From Rathayibacter sp. VKM Ac-2879 (lineage in GTDB: Bacteria; Actinomycetota; Actinomycetes; Actinomycetales; Microbacteriaceae): a DNA stretch of 64,000 nt. Positions within the stretch are counted from its first letter, which is position 1; every line of letters begins with the position of its first letter. Shown here one piece after another: positions 56,618 through 64,000 of this stretch. Made by a program: the position numbers and the translations under genes. The stretch covers positions 744,001 to 808,000 of the forward strand of contig NZ_JADKSO010000001.1 in the NCBI RefSeq assembly GCF_015351245.1, written 5' to 3'. The notes beneath the pieces are model-generated. The model ran no database searches, had not been told where the DNA came from, and saw only the letters and a list, made by a program, of their open reading frames with translations.

Positions 56618-57819
56618 CGAATCTCCTCGAGGGTCGTGCTGGACGGCAGGGCCGCGTCGGGGTGCTCGACGACCGCGGAGGCGAGGTGCGCGGCGTCAGC
56701 ACGCTCGATGGCATCGCGCAGCGCGGCTGCGCTGGTCTCGGGGGCGATGTCGCCGATCCACGCGCCCATCGCCGCCTCGCTGCCGGCGAGGTACTTGAGC
56801 TTGGTCTCGGCCCGACGGGGAGAGGTGATCTGGAGCATGAGCCGCACCTCGTCCCTCCGCTCGTGCACGGGCGCCTGGTGCCACGCGGCGATGTAGGGGG
56901 TGGGTGTCTCGTAGAGGGCGTCGACGCCGCGCAGAAGGCGCTGGTAGAGGGCCGCGAGCTCGTCGCGCTCCTCCGGCGTCGTCTCGGCGAGATCGGCCAC
57001 CTGTCGGTGGGGCAGGAGGTGGATCTCGACGGGCCAGCGCGCGGCGAACGGCACGAAGGCGGTGAAGTGCTCTCCGCGGAGGAGCACGCGCTCGCCCGCC
57101 TGCTCGAACGCCAAGATGTCGGCGAACATCGAGGGCCCGTACGAGTCGAGGGATGCGAGGAGCCGCGTCGTGCGGGGCGTGACGTAGGGGTACGAGTAGA
57201 TCTGCCCGTGCGGGTGGTGCAGCGTGACGCCGATCGCCTCGCCCCGGTTCTCGAAGGGGAACACCTGCTGCACCCCGGGGAGCGCCGAGAGCGCCGCGAC
57301 GCGGTCGGCCCACGCCTCCACCACGGTGCGTGCGCGCGAGGCCGCGAGCGTCGCGAACGAGCCCTCGTGCTCGGGGCTGAAGCAGACGACCTCGCAGCGG
57401 CCGACGCTCGTCAGCGAGCGGCCGAGGCCGAGCGTACGGAGATCGTCGAGGGAGGCAGGAGCGTCCGCGTCGTGCAGGAGCGGGCCGAACGAGGGGGAGC
57501 GGTTCTCGAACACGGCCACGTCGTAAAGGCTGGGCACCTCCGACGGATTGGTCGGCGAGGCCGGCGCGAGCGGATCGAGCTCGGCCGGCGGCAGGAACAC
57601 GCGGTTCTGCCGGGAGGCGGCGATCGAGACCCACTCGCCGGTCAGCACGTCTTGGCGCATGCGGGCCGTCGCGGGACGCGGGTCGAGCTCTCGGGCGTCG
57701 GCGGCCCGCTCGGGGGGGAGTGTCGTGTCCGCGTCGTCGAAGTAGAGGAGCTCGCGACCGTCGGCGAGCGTGTGCGGGCGCTTGACGACGCCGGCGGAGA
57801 GGAGGATCGCTTCATTCAT
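56614..57819 (-). CDS. galT: Galactose-1-phosphate uridylyltransferase
   Basis: 401 residues. It exchanges UMP between UDP-glucose and galactose-1-phosphate. The active site HHPHGQIYSYPYV holds the uridylylated His; FENRSPSFGPLLHD and CFSPEHEGSFA match the family, as do HLLPHRQVADLAE and AWHQAPVHERRDEVRLMLQI. ATG at 57819, nine bases after TAGAGT on the minus strand. Transcribed from the shared promoter region with deoR. Confidence 0.95.
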   Translation of the reverse strand: MNEAILLSAGVVKRPHTLADGRELLYFDDADTTLPPERAADARELDPRPATARMRQDVLTGEWVSIAASRQNRVFLPPAELDPLAPASPTNPSEVPSLYDVAVFENRSPSFGPLLHDADAPASLDDLRTLGLGRSLTSVGRCEVVCFSPEHEGSFATLAASRARTVVEAWADRVAALSALPGVQQVFPFENRGEAIGVTLHHPHGQIYSYPYVTPRTTRLLASLDSYGPSMFADILAFEQAGERVLLRGEHFTAFVPFAARWPVEIHLLPHRQVADLAETTPEERDELAALYQRLLRGVDALYETPTPYIAAWHQAPVHERRDEVRLMLQITSPRRAETKLKYLAGSEAAMGAWIGDIAPETSAAALRDAIERADAAHLASAVVEHPDAALPSSTTLEEIR

Positions 57820-57847
57820 GGCAGCCTCACTCTACGACCCGGGCTTC

Positions 57848-57876
57848 GAGAAGGAAAGGAGACTTTCTCTTTGACA
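57848..57876. promoter_or_regulatory. Divergent gal/deoR control region with nested inverted repeat
   Basis: GAAAG-GAGA-CTTTC (57854-57867) nested inside GAGAA...TTCTC (57848-57869) overlaps a TTTCCT -35 for galT on the minus strand. It directly precedes TTGACA (57871-57876), whose partner GAGCAT (57894-57899, 17-base spacer) lies six bases before the deoR ATG. It is well placed as the DeoR operator controlling both directions. Confidence 0.55.
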
Positions 57877-57905
57877 AGTCGGCCGGGCCGGGGGAGCATG
57901 GGCGA

Positions 57906-58733
57906 ATGAAAGCAGATCGCGAGCACGAGGTGACCTCGGCGCTCGAGCGGCGCGTGAGGATGCGTCTGCTCGCCGAGAGGTCGGGATTCGTCGCGGTCGC
58001 CGACCTCGCCGAACGGCTCGGCGTCTCCGTCGTCACGGTCCGCTCCGATCTCGATCACCTTGCGGTCGAGGGAGTGCTTCAGCGCGTGCGGGGAGGCGCG
58101 ATCCCCGCAGCCGAACGGCAGGGGGAGCGCACGCTCGAAGAGGGCATGAGCGCAGCCTCCGACGAGAAGGAGGCGATCGGTCGCGTGGCCGCCGCGTCCG
58201 TCGCATCGGGCGAGAGCGTCATCCTCGATGTCGGATCCACTCCACTCGCGATCGCGCGCGCTCTCGTCGCCCGCGAGGAACTGCACGACCTGACCGTCAT
58301 CACCAACGGTCTTTCCACCGCTCTCGCGCTCGAGCCGGCCATCCCACGCTTCACCGTCGTCGTCACGGGCGGCACCTTGCGTCCTCTCCAGCACTCGCTC
58401 GTCGAGCCGCTCGCCTCCGAGGTCCTCGAACGTCTACGTGCCGACGTCGCCTTCATCGGCTGCACCGGTGTGCACCCGGAGGCGGGCATCACCAACGTCA
58501 ACCTGCCCGAGGCCACCCTCAAACGCCGCATGCTCCGGGCGGCGTCGCGACGGGTGGTCGTCGCCGACTCGAGCAAGCTCGGCGTGGTCGATCTGGGCCG
58601 CGTCGCCGGGGCCGACGAGTTCGAGCGCCTCCTCACGGGCGCCGCGGCTCCCCTGTCGCTCGTGGCGCAGCTCGAGGAGGCGGGTCTCGCCGTCACCCGC
58701 TGTCTCGCCCGGTCGGCCCGCGTCAGTCCGTAG
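57906..58733 (+). CDS. DeoR/GlpR-family transcriptional regulator
   Basis: 275 residues. An N-terminal winged helix-turn-helix (FVAVADLAERLGVSVVTVRS, then LDHLAVEGVLQRVRGGAIPA) is the DeoR signature. The C-terminal DeoRC sensor domain has ILDVGSTPLAIARAL, VITNGLSTALALE, VVTGGTLRPLQHSLVEPLA and VADSSKLGVVDLGRVA, which bind a sugar phosphate. It probably represses galTK, and itself, until a galactose metabolite appears (inference from position). ATG six bases after GAGCAT, leaderless. Its stop codon is part of the -10 box of the epimerase gene. Confidence 0.9.
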   Translation: MKADREHEVTSALERRVRMRLLAERSGFVAVADLAERLGVSVVTVRSDLDHLAVEGVLQRVRGGAIPAAERQGERTLEEGMSAASDEKEAIGRVAAASVASGESVILDVGSTPLAIARALVAREELHDLTVITNGLSTALALEPAIPRFTVVVTGGTLRPLQHSLVEPLASEVLERLRADVAFIGCTGVHPEAGITNVNLPEATLKRRMLRAASRRVVVADSSKLGVVDLGRVAGADEFERLLTGAAAPLSLVAQLEEAGLAVTRCLARSARVSP

Positions 58734-58742
58734 GATTCACGC

Positions 58743-59702
58743 ATGGCCGACTTCACTCCCGCCCCCGCAACAGGGCGCCAGTACTCCCTCGATCTCACCG
58801 CAGAGGGCCGCACGCTCCACGCCGTCGTCACCGAGGTGGCGGCAGGGCTGCGCCACCTCTCGGTGGACGGGGTGGAGATCACCGCGAGCTACCCCGACAG
58901 CGTCGTCCCTCCGTTCGGGTCGGGCATCGTGCTCATGCCCTGGCCGAACCGCGTCAAGGACGGGCGCTGGGAGTACGAGGGCGAGACCCTCCAGCTCGAC
59001 ATCACCGAGCCCAAGTACGACAACGCGATCCACGGCCTGCTGCGCAGCGCCTCCTACCGCCTCGTCGAGCAGGGCCCCGCCTTCGTCGAGCTCGCGGCAC
59101 CGGTGGTGCCCCAGAGCGGCTACCCGTTCCACCTCGAGACGACCGTCCGCTACGAGCTGCAAGCCGACGGACTGAAGGTCGTGCACCGCGTGGTCAACGT
59201 CGGTCCGAAGGCGGCACCGGTCGCGGTCGGCACGCACCCCTTCCTCGCGATCGGCGACGTGCCGACCGACGAGCTCGAGATCATGGTCGACGCGACCGTC
59301 CACATCGAGGTCGACGAGCGCCTCAACCCGACCGGTCAGAGCCCGGTCGAGGGCACCGAGTGGGATCTTCGCGACGGCCGTCGCATCGCCGGTCTCGAGC
59401 TCGACGACGCCTGGGGTGGGGTGAACCTGGTCGACGGTCACAGCGCTCACGGGCTGCGTGCGCCCGACGGTCGCCGCGTGCTCCTGTGGGCCGATTCGGC
59501 GCACGACTTCATCCAGGTCTTCATCACCCGGATCTTCCCGCGGAACGACGGCGAGGGGTTCATGACCGCCATTGCCGTCGAGCCGATGACCGCTCCCGCC
59601 GACGCGTTCAACACCGGGCAGGGCCTGCACTGGATCGAGCCCGGCGACGACTGGACCGTGTCCTGGGGCATCCGTCACGAGGGATTCCCCGCCTCGTCAT
59701 GA
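58743..59702 (+). CDS. galM: Aldose 1-epimerase
   Basis: 319 residues, beta-supersandwich mutarotase fold. Family segments are VPPFGSGIVLMPWPNRVKDG, NAIHGLLRSASY (conserved His), KAAPVAVGTHPFLAIG (second His) and the catalytic glutamate region near the C-terminus (FMTAIAVEPMTAPADAFNTG). It interconverts alpha and beta anomers, feeding galactokinase. The ATG lies six bases after TAGGAT (58731-58736), which overlaps the deoR stop. Followed by DUF445 with a four-base overlap. The substrate may be glucose or galactose. Confidence 0.9.
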   Translation: MADFTPAPATGRQYSLDLTAEGRTLHAVVTEVAAGLRHLSVDGVEITASYPDSVVPPFGSGIVLMPWPNRVKDGRWEYEGETLQLDITEPKYDNAIHGLLRSASYRLVEQGPAFVELAAPVVPQSGYPFHLETTVRYELQADGLKVVHRVVNVGPKAAPVAVGTHPFLAIGDVPTDELEIMVDATVHIEVDERLNPTGQSPVEGTEWDLRDGRRIAGLELDDAWGGVNLVDGHSAHGLRAPDGRRVLLWADSAHDFIQVFITRIFPRNDGEGFMTAIAVEPMTAPADAFNTGQGLHWIEPGDDWTVSWGIRHEGFPASS

Positions 59703-60967
59703 CGGCCCTCGCCTCCGCCGGGCGCGACGACGACGCGAAACGCGTCGCGCTCGTGCGGATGAAGCGGCTCGCCACGGGGCTGCTGGTCGTGATGGCGATC
59801 GTGTTCGCCGTCTCCTTCGCGCTGCAGGAGCGCTACCCGTGGCTCCAGTGGGTGCGCGCCGCGAGCGAGGGCGGAATGGTCGGAGCGCTCGCCGACTGGT
59901 TCGCGGTGACGGCGCTGTTCCGTCGACCGCTCGGCCTCCCCATCCCGCACACCGCGATCATCCCGACGAAGAAGGACGAGATCGGCGCGAGCCTCGCGCA
60001 GTTCGTCGAGGAGAACTTTCTCCGCGGTGCGATCGTGCGCGAGAAGCTCGACTCCTTCGGCATCGCGCACCGGGCGGGCCTCTGGCTGGCTTCGCCCGAG
60101 AACGCGCGCCGGGTGGGAGGCGAGAGCGCGGCGGCCGTGCGTTCCGCGATCGCGCTGCTCGACGACGCCGACGTGCAGCGGGTGATCGAGGCCCTCGTGC
60201 GGCGGCACGTCCTCGATCCGCAGTGGGGGCCGCCGCTGGGCTCGCTCGTCGGCGGCGTCGTCGAATCGGGGCACCACCGTCGACTCGTCGACACGCTCGT
60301 CGAGCAGGCGGAGACGTGGCTCGCCGCGAACCCGCAGAGCTTCACGCGGATGGTGAGCGGGCGCCTCCCGAGCTGGCTGCCGTCCTCGGTGAGTCGGCTC
60401 GTCGACGAGCGGCTCTATCACGAGGCGCTCGTGTTCGTGGCGGCCGTCCGCGACGACCAGGAGCATCCGCTCCGGCTGGCGATCGACGGCTACCTCGCCA
60501 CGCTGGCGGAGGACCTGGGCACCGATCCGGAACTCATCGCGCGCGTGGAAGAGATCAAGAGCCGTGCCTTCGACAGCCCGCGGGTGCGCGGGCTCGCCCA
60601 GGATGCGTGGAGTGCGACGAAAGCTTCGCTGCTCGGAGCGATGGACGACTCCGAGAGTCCGCTGCGGGCGAGCGTCGAGTCGATCGTGGTGGACCTGGGC
60701 CGTCGTCTGTCGACCGACGATCGGCTCGCGGCGACGCTCGACGCGTGGGCGGGATCCGTCGCCGCTCACTTCGTCGACCGCTACCGCACCGATATCGCGA
60801 GCGTCATCGGTGACACGATCCACCGCTGGGACCCGAAGGAGACGTCCGAGAAGCTCGAGCTCCAGGTCGGAAAGGACCTCCAGTTCATCCGGATCAACGG
60901 AACCGTCGTCGGTTCCCTCGCCGGGCTGGCGATCTTCACGGTCGCGCACGCGCTGTTCGCGTCCTGA
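59699..60967 (+). CDS. DUF445 family membrane protein
   Basis: 422 residues. A hydrophobic helix at about residues 26-45, then the family hallmark WVRAASEGGMVGALADWFAV followed by TALFRRPLGLPIPHTAIIPT. There is a long helical middle and a C-terminal helix (NGTVVGSLAGLAIFTVAHAL). Function unknown. The ATG overlaps the epimerase stop (ATGA), so it is cotranslated with it, although no functional link is known. Confidence 0.88.
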   Translation: MTALASAGRDDDAKRVALVRMKRLATGLLVVMAIVFAVSFALQERYPWLQWVRAASEGGMVGALADWFAVTALFRRPLGLPIPHTAIIPTKKDEIGASLAQFVEENFLRGAIVREKLDSFGIAHRAGLWLASPENARRVGGESAAAVRSAIALLDDADVQRVIEALVRRHVLDPQWGPPLGSLVGGVVESGHHRRLVDTLVEQAETWLAANPQSFTRMVSGRLPSWLPSSVSRLVDERLYHEALVFVAAVRDDQEHPLRLAIDGYLATLAEDLGTDPELIARVEEIKSRAFDSPRVRGLAQDAWSATKASLLGAMDDSESPLRASVESIVVDLGRRLSTDDRLAATLDAWAGSVAAHFVDRYRTDIASVIGDTIHRWDPKETSEKLELQVGKDLQFIRINGTVVGSLAGLAIFTVAHALFAS

Positions 60968-61043
60968 CGGGCAGCGGAGAGCGGGCGGCGGGGTCGCGGC
61001 GCAAGCCCTCGCCTGTGTCGGTGGTCGGGCGTACCGTCGCAGC

Positions 61044-61325
61044 ATGAGCGACGACACCACCACCGATCCCGACGTCACGACCGAAGGCGAGGTCCTCGGG
61101 GCCCGCGCCGACGACGGCAGCGACACGAGCGCCAGCAAAGACCCGTCCGACTGGGTCACGGGCGACGAGCCGATGACCGGCCCGCAGCGTAGCTACCTCG
61201 ACACTCTCGCCCGCGAAGCCGGCGAGACCCTCCCCGCCACCCTCACCAAGGCGCAGGCCTCTGAGCACATCGACCGTTTGCAGTCCGCGACCGGCCGAGG
61301 CGAGAGCAGCAACGGGCACGACTGA
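61044..61325 (+). CDS. DUF3072 small acidic protein
   Basis: 93 residues, acidic and low-complexity at the N-terminus. The C-terminal 50 residues (DEPMTGPQRSYLDTLAREAG, then LTKAQASEHIDRLQ) match DUF3072. That segment resembles the SAP/DUF3072 helix pair seen in small actinobacterial proteins. Function unknown. ATG six bases after TACCGT (61032-61037), leaderless. Confidence 0.82.
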   Translation: MSDDTTTDPDVTTEGEVLGARADDGSDTSASKDPSDWVTGDEPMTGPQRSYLDTLAREAGETLPATLTKAQASEHIDRLQSATGRGESSNGHD

Positions 61326-61521
61326 GACCTCCCGAAGGGCGCTCGACGGGTGAGCAAGGATCCCGTCGGGTGCCCTCGCGGGGCCATGATGTCCTCAGGT
61401 TGGTCGTCGTGTTCGGGTGTGGCGGTTTCTCGTCCCGCATGGAAGGCGCTCCACCTAGCGTCCGAGCCGTCAGCGGGCAACGTCCCGTGTTCGTGGCTTC
61501 GAAAGAGAGAGAAGCCCCCGC

Positions 61522-62118
61522 ATGATCATTCGTCACCGAGATACTGAACCGTGGATCGATCCGTCGGCCTTTGTCGCATCGTCGGCGGTGATCGTCGGAA
61601 ACGTCCGAATCGCGGCCGGCGCCCGCATTTTGCACGGAGCCGTCCTGAGCGCGGAGGACGGCGAAGTCGTCGTCGGCGAGGACTCCATCGTGATGGAGCA
61701 GGCTCTCCTCCGCGGACGCGCGGGACATCCCGTCCTCATCGGGGAAGCGGTCATGATCGGTCCGCACACGCACGTGAACGGCAGTGTCGTGGAGGCGGAG
61801 GCATTCATCGCCACCGGTGCCGCGCTGTTTCCCGGCAGTCGAATCGGCGTCGGGGCCGAAGTGCGGATCAACGGCGTGGTCCAGGTCAACACGGTGGTTC
61901 CGGATGGGGCGGTTGTCCCGATCGGTTGGGTGGCCGTCGGGAATCCCGCCACGATTCTGCCCCCGGATCGCCACGAGGAGATCTGGGCGATCCAACGTGA
62001 ACTCGACTTCCGCGGCACGGTCTACGGCGTCGGCAGAGAAGTTTCGATGCGTGAGCTGATGCGGGACCAGTCCGCGTACTACGGCGCTCACGCCACAGAC
62101 GAGATCGTCGACCGGTAG
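61522..62118 (+). CDS. Left-handed beta-helix (gamma-carbonic-anhydrase-like) protein
   Basis: 198 residues. Hexapeptide repeats run from about residue 17 to 140 (PSAFVASSAVIVGNVRIAAG, ILHGAVLSAEDGEVVVGEDS, VLIGEAVMIGPHTHVNGSVV). The overall plan matches gamma-carbonic anhydrase or PaaY-like proteins. His residues are present at LHGAV and GPHTHVNG, but the classic three-His zinc set cannot be confirmed. The C-terminal helix is LREL-like (VSMRELMRDQSAYYG). GAGAGAAG precedes the ATG. Composition is slightly less GC-rich than the core genes; it sits at the border of the island-like segment. Confidence 0.8.
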   Translation: MIIRHRDTEPWIDPSAFVASSAVIVGNVRIAAGARILHGAVLSAEDGEVVVGEDSIVMEQALLRGRAGHPVLIGEAVMIGPHTHVNGSVVEAEAFIATGAALFPGSRIGVGAEVRINGVVQVNTVVPDGAVVPIGWVAVGNPATILPPDRHEEIWAIQRELDFRGTVYGVGREVSMRELMRDQSAYYGAHATDEIVDR

Positions 62119-62241
62119 CGGTACAGATTCCTTCCGGGAGCCTGCTACGCGTGGCCCACGTCGCGGCGGTCTTCCTGGGATGAGCAGGCCGGAACCTGCC
62201 GCGTAGCGAGAGTTGCGCGTCGCGCCGGGCCGGCCATCGTT

Positions 62242-62370
62242 GTGACTCACCTGGTCGCGGCGGCCTACGAGAGGGAGCGTGCTTCTAGCGCCCTCAAGCA
62301 GCGCACGTTCGCCTCGAAGCGCGGGGCGGAGCTGTTCGCCTTGACGGTGGAGTCGGAGTTAGAGAGGCGT
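62242..62370 (+). pseudogene. Integrase N-terminal domain relic
   Basis: In the frame starting GTG 62242 the translation contains SALKQRTFASKRGAELFALT followed by VESELERREY. This is the pattern of the N-terminal arm-binding region of actinophage-type tyrosine integrases (basic, K-R-x-A-E). After about 62380 the frame becomes Arg/Ser-rich and carries no integrase sequence. The rest of the core-binding domain is missing. Confidence 0.55.
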
Positions 62371-62633
62371 GAGTACCGAGCTTCTCGTAAAGAACTCGAA
62401 GACCGTCAAGGAACCGGCGCCTGCGTCGGGTCATCCGCGAGGACTTCGAGCGCGCCCCGACCATCCTCGTCCCTGCAGCACCCGGAGAGGATCGGTCATG
62501 CCTGTCCGTCGCGGAAGCGGCAGCGATCGCTCGCCGTCACCCCGAGACTGTTCGCGAAGCGCTTCAGACCGGCGCGCTGCACCGTCATGAGCTGCGCGTC
62601 CGCGGTCCGTCCGCCGGGGCTGTCTGGAAGCGC
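62369..62633 (+). pseudogene. Excisionase-like helix-turn-helix relic
   Basis: GTG 62369 opens a frame reading STELLVKNSKTVKEPAPA, a plausible gene start. About 62420 the sense shifts by one base into LRRVIREDFERAPTILVPAA followed by a MerR/Xis-type helix-turn-helix, CLSVAEAAAIARRHPETVRE plus ALQTGALH (62499-62590). This second frame is the integrase frame and runs straight into the integrase C-terminal part, which suggests a deletion joined xis to the middle of int. Confidence 0.6.
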
Positions 62634-62660
62634 CTCATTTCCTTCAACCCCTGCGACGGG

Positions 62661-63321
62661 GTGAAGCTGCCTAAGAACCACGACGCCGGACAGTTCGCTC
62701 CGACCTTCCTCACCACGGCTCAGGTCGAAGCGCTCGCCGGGAAGCTCTCCGACTCGATGCCTTACGACCTGCTGATCCGCTTCGCCGCGTACACCGGCCT
62801 CCGGGCGGGCGAGCTAGCCGGGCTCCGTGTCCAGGACGTCGACCTCACTCGAGGCCACGTTCAGGTGCGGCAGACGATGCAGCACGTCGCCGGGGAGTGG
62901 GTAGCCGACAAGCCCAAGTCGAAGCGCTCGACCCGCGACGTTCCGCTCATGCACAGCAAATTGATTCGAGACCTCCGCCGGTACCTCCTACAGCACCCGC
63001 ACTCCGGCCACCCTTCGGCGCTGTTCTGGCCGGGGCGAGCGGTCGGCGGGAAGCACGCGCCCGACTACTCGCGCGTGATGGACAACGCGAGCTTCCGTCG
63101 GAATTACTTCCGCCCGGCGCTCGCGGCCGCGAAGCTCCCGGACATGCGCGTTCACGACCTCCGCCATACCGCCGCCTCGCTGTGGCTCGCGGCGGGCTTT
63201 CAGCCGTACGAGGCTCGGGCACTCGAGCGTGACCAAGACGGAAACGATCTATGCCCACCTCCACGCCACCGATTACACAACGCACATCGCCAAGTTCGAC
63301 GCCGTCGTGTCGCTGAACTAG
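62661..63321 (+). pseudogene. Tyrosine recombinase catalytic domain, frameshifted
   Basis: The phage integrase domain is clear: TTAQVEALAGKLSDSMPYDL, first catalytic Arg in RFAAYTGLRAGELAGLRVQD, KSKRSTRDVPL, and H-x-x-R in MRVHDLRHTAASLWLAAGF. After QPYE (about 63210) the frame is lost. In another frame the end reads LGHSSVTKTETIYAHLHATD and continues to TAG 63319-63321, supplying the missing Gly-His and the nucleophilic Tyr. The junction looks like a deletion of about 8 bases. The product cannot be an active recombinase. Confidence 0.8.
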
Positions 63322-63359
63322 AAAGGCGTGCGTTTCCTGGAGTATTCGTGCCTGGAAGA

Positions 63360-64000
63360 CTACGAGACCGAAACTCCGATACGATCCCAGAAATTCGGAT
63401 AGAAGCGCGAGAGTGGGGTCTCGGCATCGGCCTGTTCCTGTATGGCCTGACGACACTGTCGCGTGATTTCTGAGCGATACACATCGAGCTGAGGGACGAG
63501 CGTATAAATGCTAGTCATGTCGATCGTCACAGTCCGAAACTGACCGACGTCGAACGGGAGTGGGTCTCCCTTGCGAATCAATTGCACTATTGGTTTACGG
63601 GCAGCATGCCGAAGGGCGAGCTCATAAAATACGTTTGGGTTACCGAAAGATAGATCCGCGATCACGAGAGGTGATCGCACGAGGTGGTCGATCACCTGAC
63701 CGGTAATCAAGCCCGGGGTGCTGATTCGATCCGCTCGAACGATTCTCAGGCCGAGAGACGTCAGAGCAGGCTCAATCAACGATCCCAGCATGAGATCGGC
63801 GTGAGCACGCTGTTCCGAATCTGGCTCCCCGATCGGCGTCACTAGGAAGCAAACGTTCGAGAGGTCGGAGCTGTCAGCGATAATGCGCGCTGGCGATGGC
63901 GATAGCAGGCGTGATGGCTGCGCCGCTTCAGAGACCGCGGAGCCCTCCGCGGTCGGTCCCCTGCCTGTTGATGGCTCGCTTGGAGTGAGGACATCGGAGG
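63360..64000 (-). CDS. TIR-like / nucleoside 2-deoxyribosyltransferase-like protein (5' end outside window)
   Basis: The minus-strand frame is open to the window edge, so the N-terminus is not seen. The visible C-terminal ~212 residues begin with a Ser/Pro-rich part, then VCFLVTPIGEPDSEQRAHAD, LRIVRADRISTPGLITGQVI, SPLVIADLSFGNPNVFYELA followed by LRHAARKPIVQLIRKG and PFDVGQFRTVTIDM. This is a recurrent bacterial family with a flavodoxin-like alpha/beta fold like TIR and deoxyribosyltransferase proteins; members often occur in mobile and defence loci. It lies 38 bases from the dead integrase, in lower-GC DNA. Enzymatic activity unproven. Confidence 0.7.
   Translation of the reverse strand, partial: SDVLTPSEPSTGRGPTAEGSAVSEAAQPSRLLSPSPARIIADSSDLSNVCFLVTPIGEPDSEQRAHADLMLGSLIEPALTSLGLRIVRADRISTPGLITGQVIDHLVRSPLVIADLSFGNPNVFYELALRHAARKPIVQLIRKGDPLPFDVGQFRTVTIDMTSIYTLVPQLDVYRSEITRQCRQAIQEQADAETPLSRFYPNFWDRIGVSVS

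Noticed and set aside
62144-62207. GCTACGCG...CGCGTAGC inverted repeat before the integrase relic, possible attachment site
   Set aside because: Eight bases only, wide spacing, no direct repeat partner in the window and no tRNA nearby.

Overview
The window is about 64 kb of very GC-rich, gene-dense chromosome from a high-GC Gram-positive bacterium. Codon use, frequent GTG starts, leaderless promoters, GuaB3, an HrcA/HspR-type heat-shock system and the order sucCD / DUF6350 / purN / purH point to Actinobacteria, probably family Microbacteriaceae (Rathayibacter, Clavibacter or a relative). That placement is inference from gene content. No rRNA, tRNA or CRISPR array was recognised.

Layout. (1) 1-2.6 kb: two DUF4190 membrane proteins, a THUMP-like methyltransferase and a lone groES behind two CIRCE operators. 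(2) 2.7-10 kb: rarD, then a branched-chain amino-acid type ABC system whose binding lipoprotein faces the four-gene livH-M-G-F operon tail to tail; LivH carries an extra secreted N-terminal domain. (3) 10.5-18.2 kb: guanine-nucleotide block guaB, guaB3 and guaA, interrupted by a K+/H+ antiporter pair, SURF1 and DUF3817; guaA appears to start with AUU. (4) 18.3-29.5 kb: mixed housekeeping genes, including a DUF418 membrane protein, a Bax-inhibitor-like protein, a frameshifted glycerophosphodiesterase, PAP2, PcrA helicase, a G5/excalibur protein, an acyl-CoA ligase and an MpaB-like protein, plus a perfect 27-bp inverted repeat. (5) 29.6-36.6 kb: sucCD, a double TMEM175-like channel, DUF6350, purN and purH. 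(6) 36.7-42.4 kb: a membrane-anchored DDAH-like protein, an ABC-transporter relic, an alkyltransferase-like protein, a GNAT, NADP-isocitrate dehydrogenase, an LLM oxidoreductase and hsp20 under paired HAIR and CIRCE operators. (7) 42.5-54.2 kb: a secreted subtilisin with an LAxTG-like tail, YrdB, purU, a sigma factor fused to a zinc finger, membrane segment and exported domain, a ZTP riboswitch with glyA-folD, and the 5-oxoprolinase operon pxpA-B-C. (8) 54.3-61.3 kb: an alcohol dehydrogenase, galT-galK opposite a DeoR regulator, aldose 1-epimerase, DUF445 and DUF3072. (9) 61.5-64 kb: a hexapeptide-repeat protein, a decayed integrase/excisionase module, and a TIR-like or deoxyribosyltransferase-like protein in visibly less GC-rich DNA. 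This looks like the edge of a genomic island.

How it fits together. One-carbon and purine genes recur: glyA-folD under a ZTP sensor, purU, purN, purH, guaB and guaA. They supply formyl-THF and guanine nucleotides, although they are scattered over five loci. sucCD and icd are TCA-cycle genes. galT, galK and the epimerase form a Leloir module next to a DeoR regulator. About 19 genes have a TANNNT -10 box 6-7 bases before the start codon, which predicts leaderless mRNAs. Where this pattern is present it was used to choose the start.
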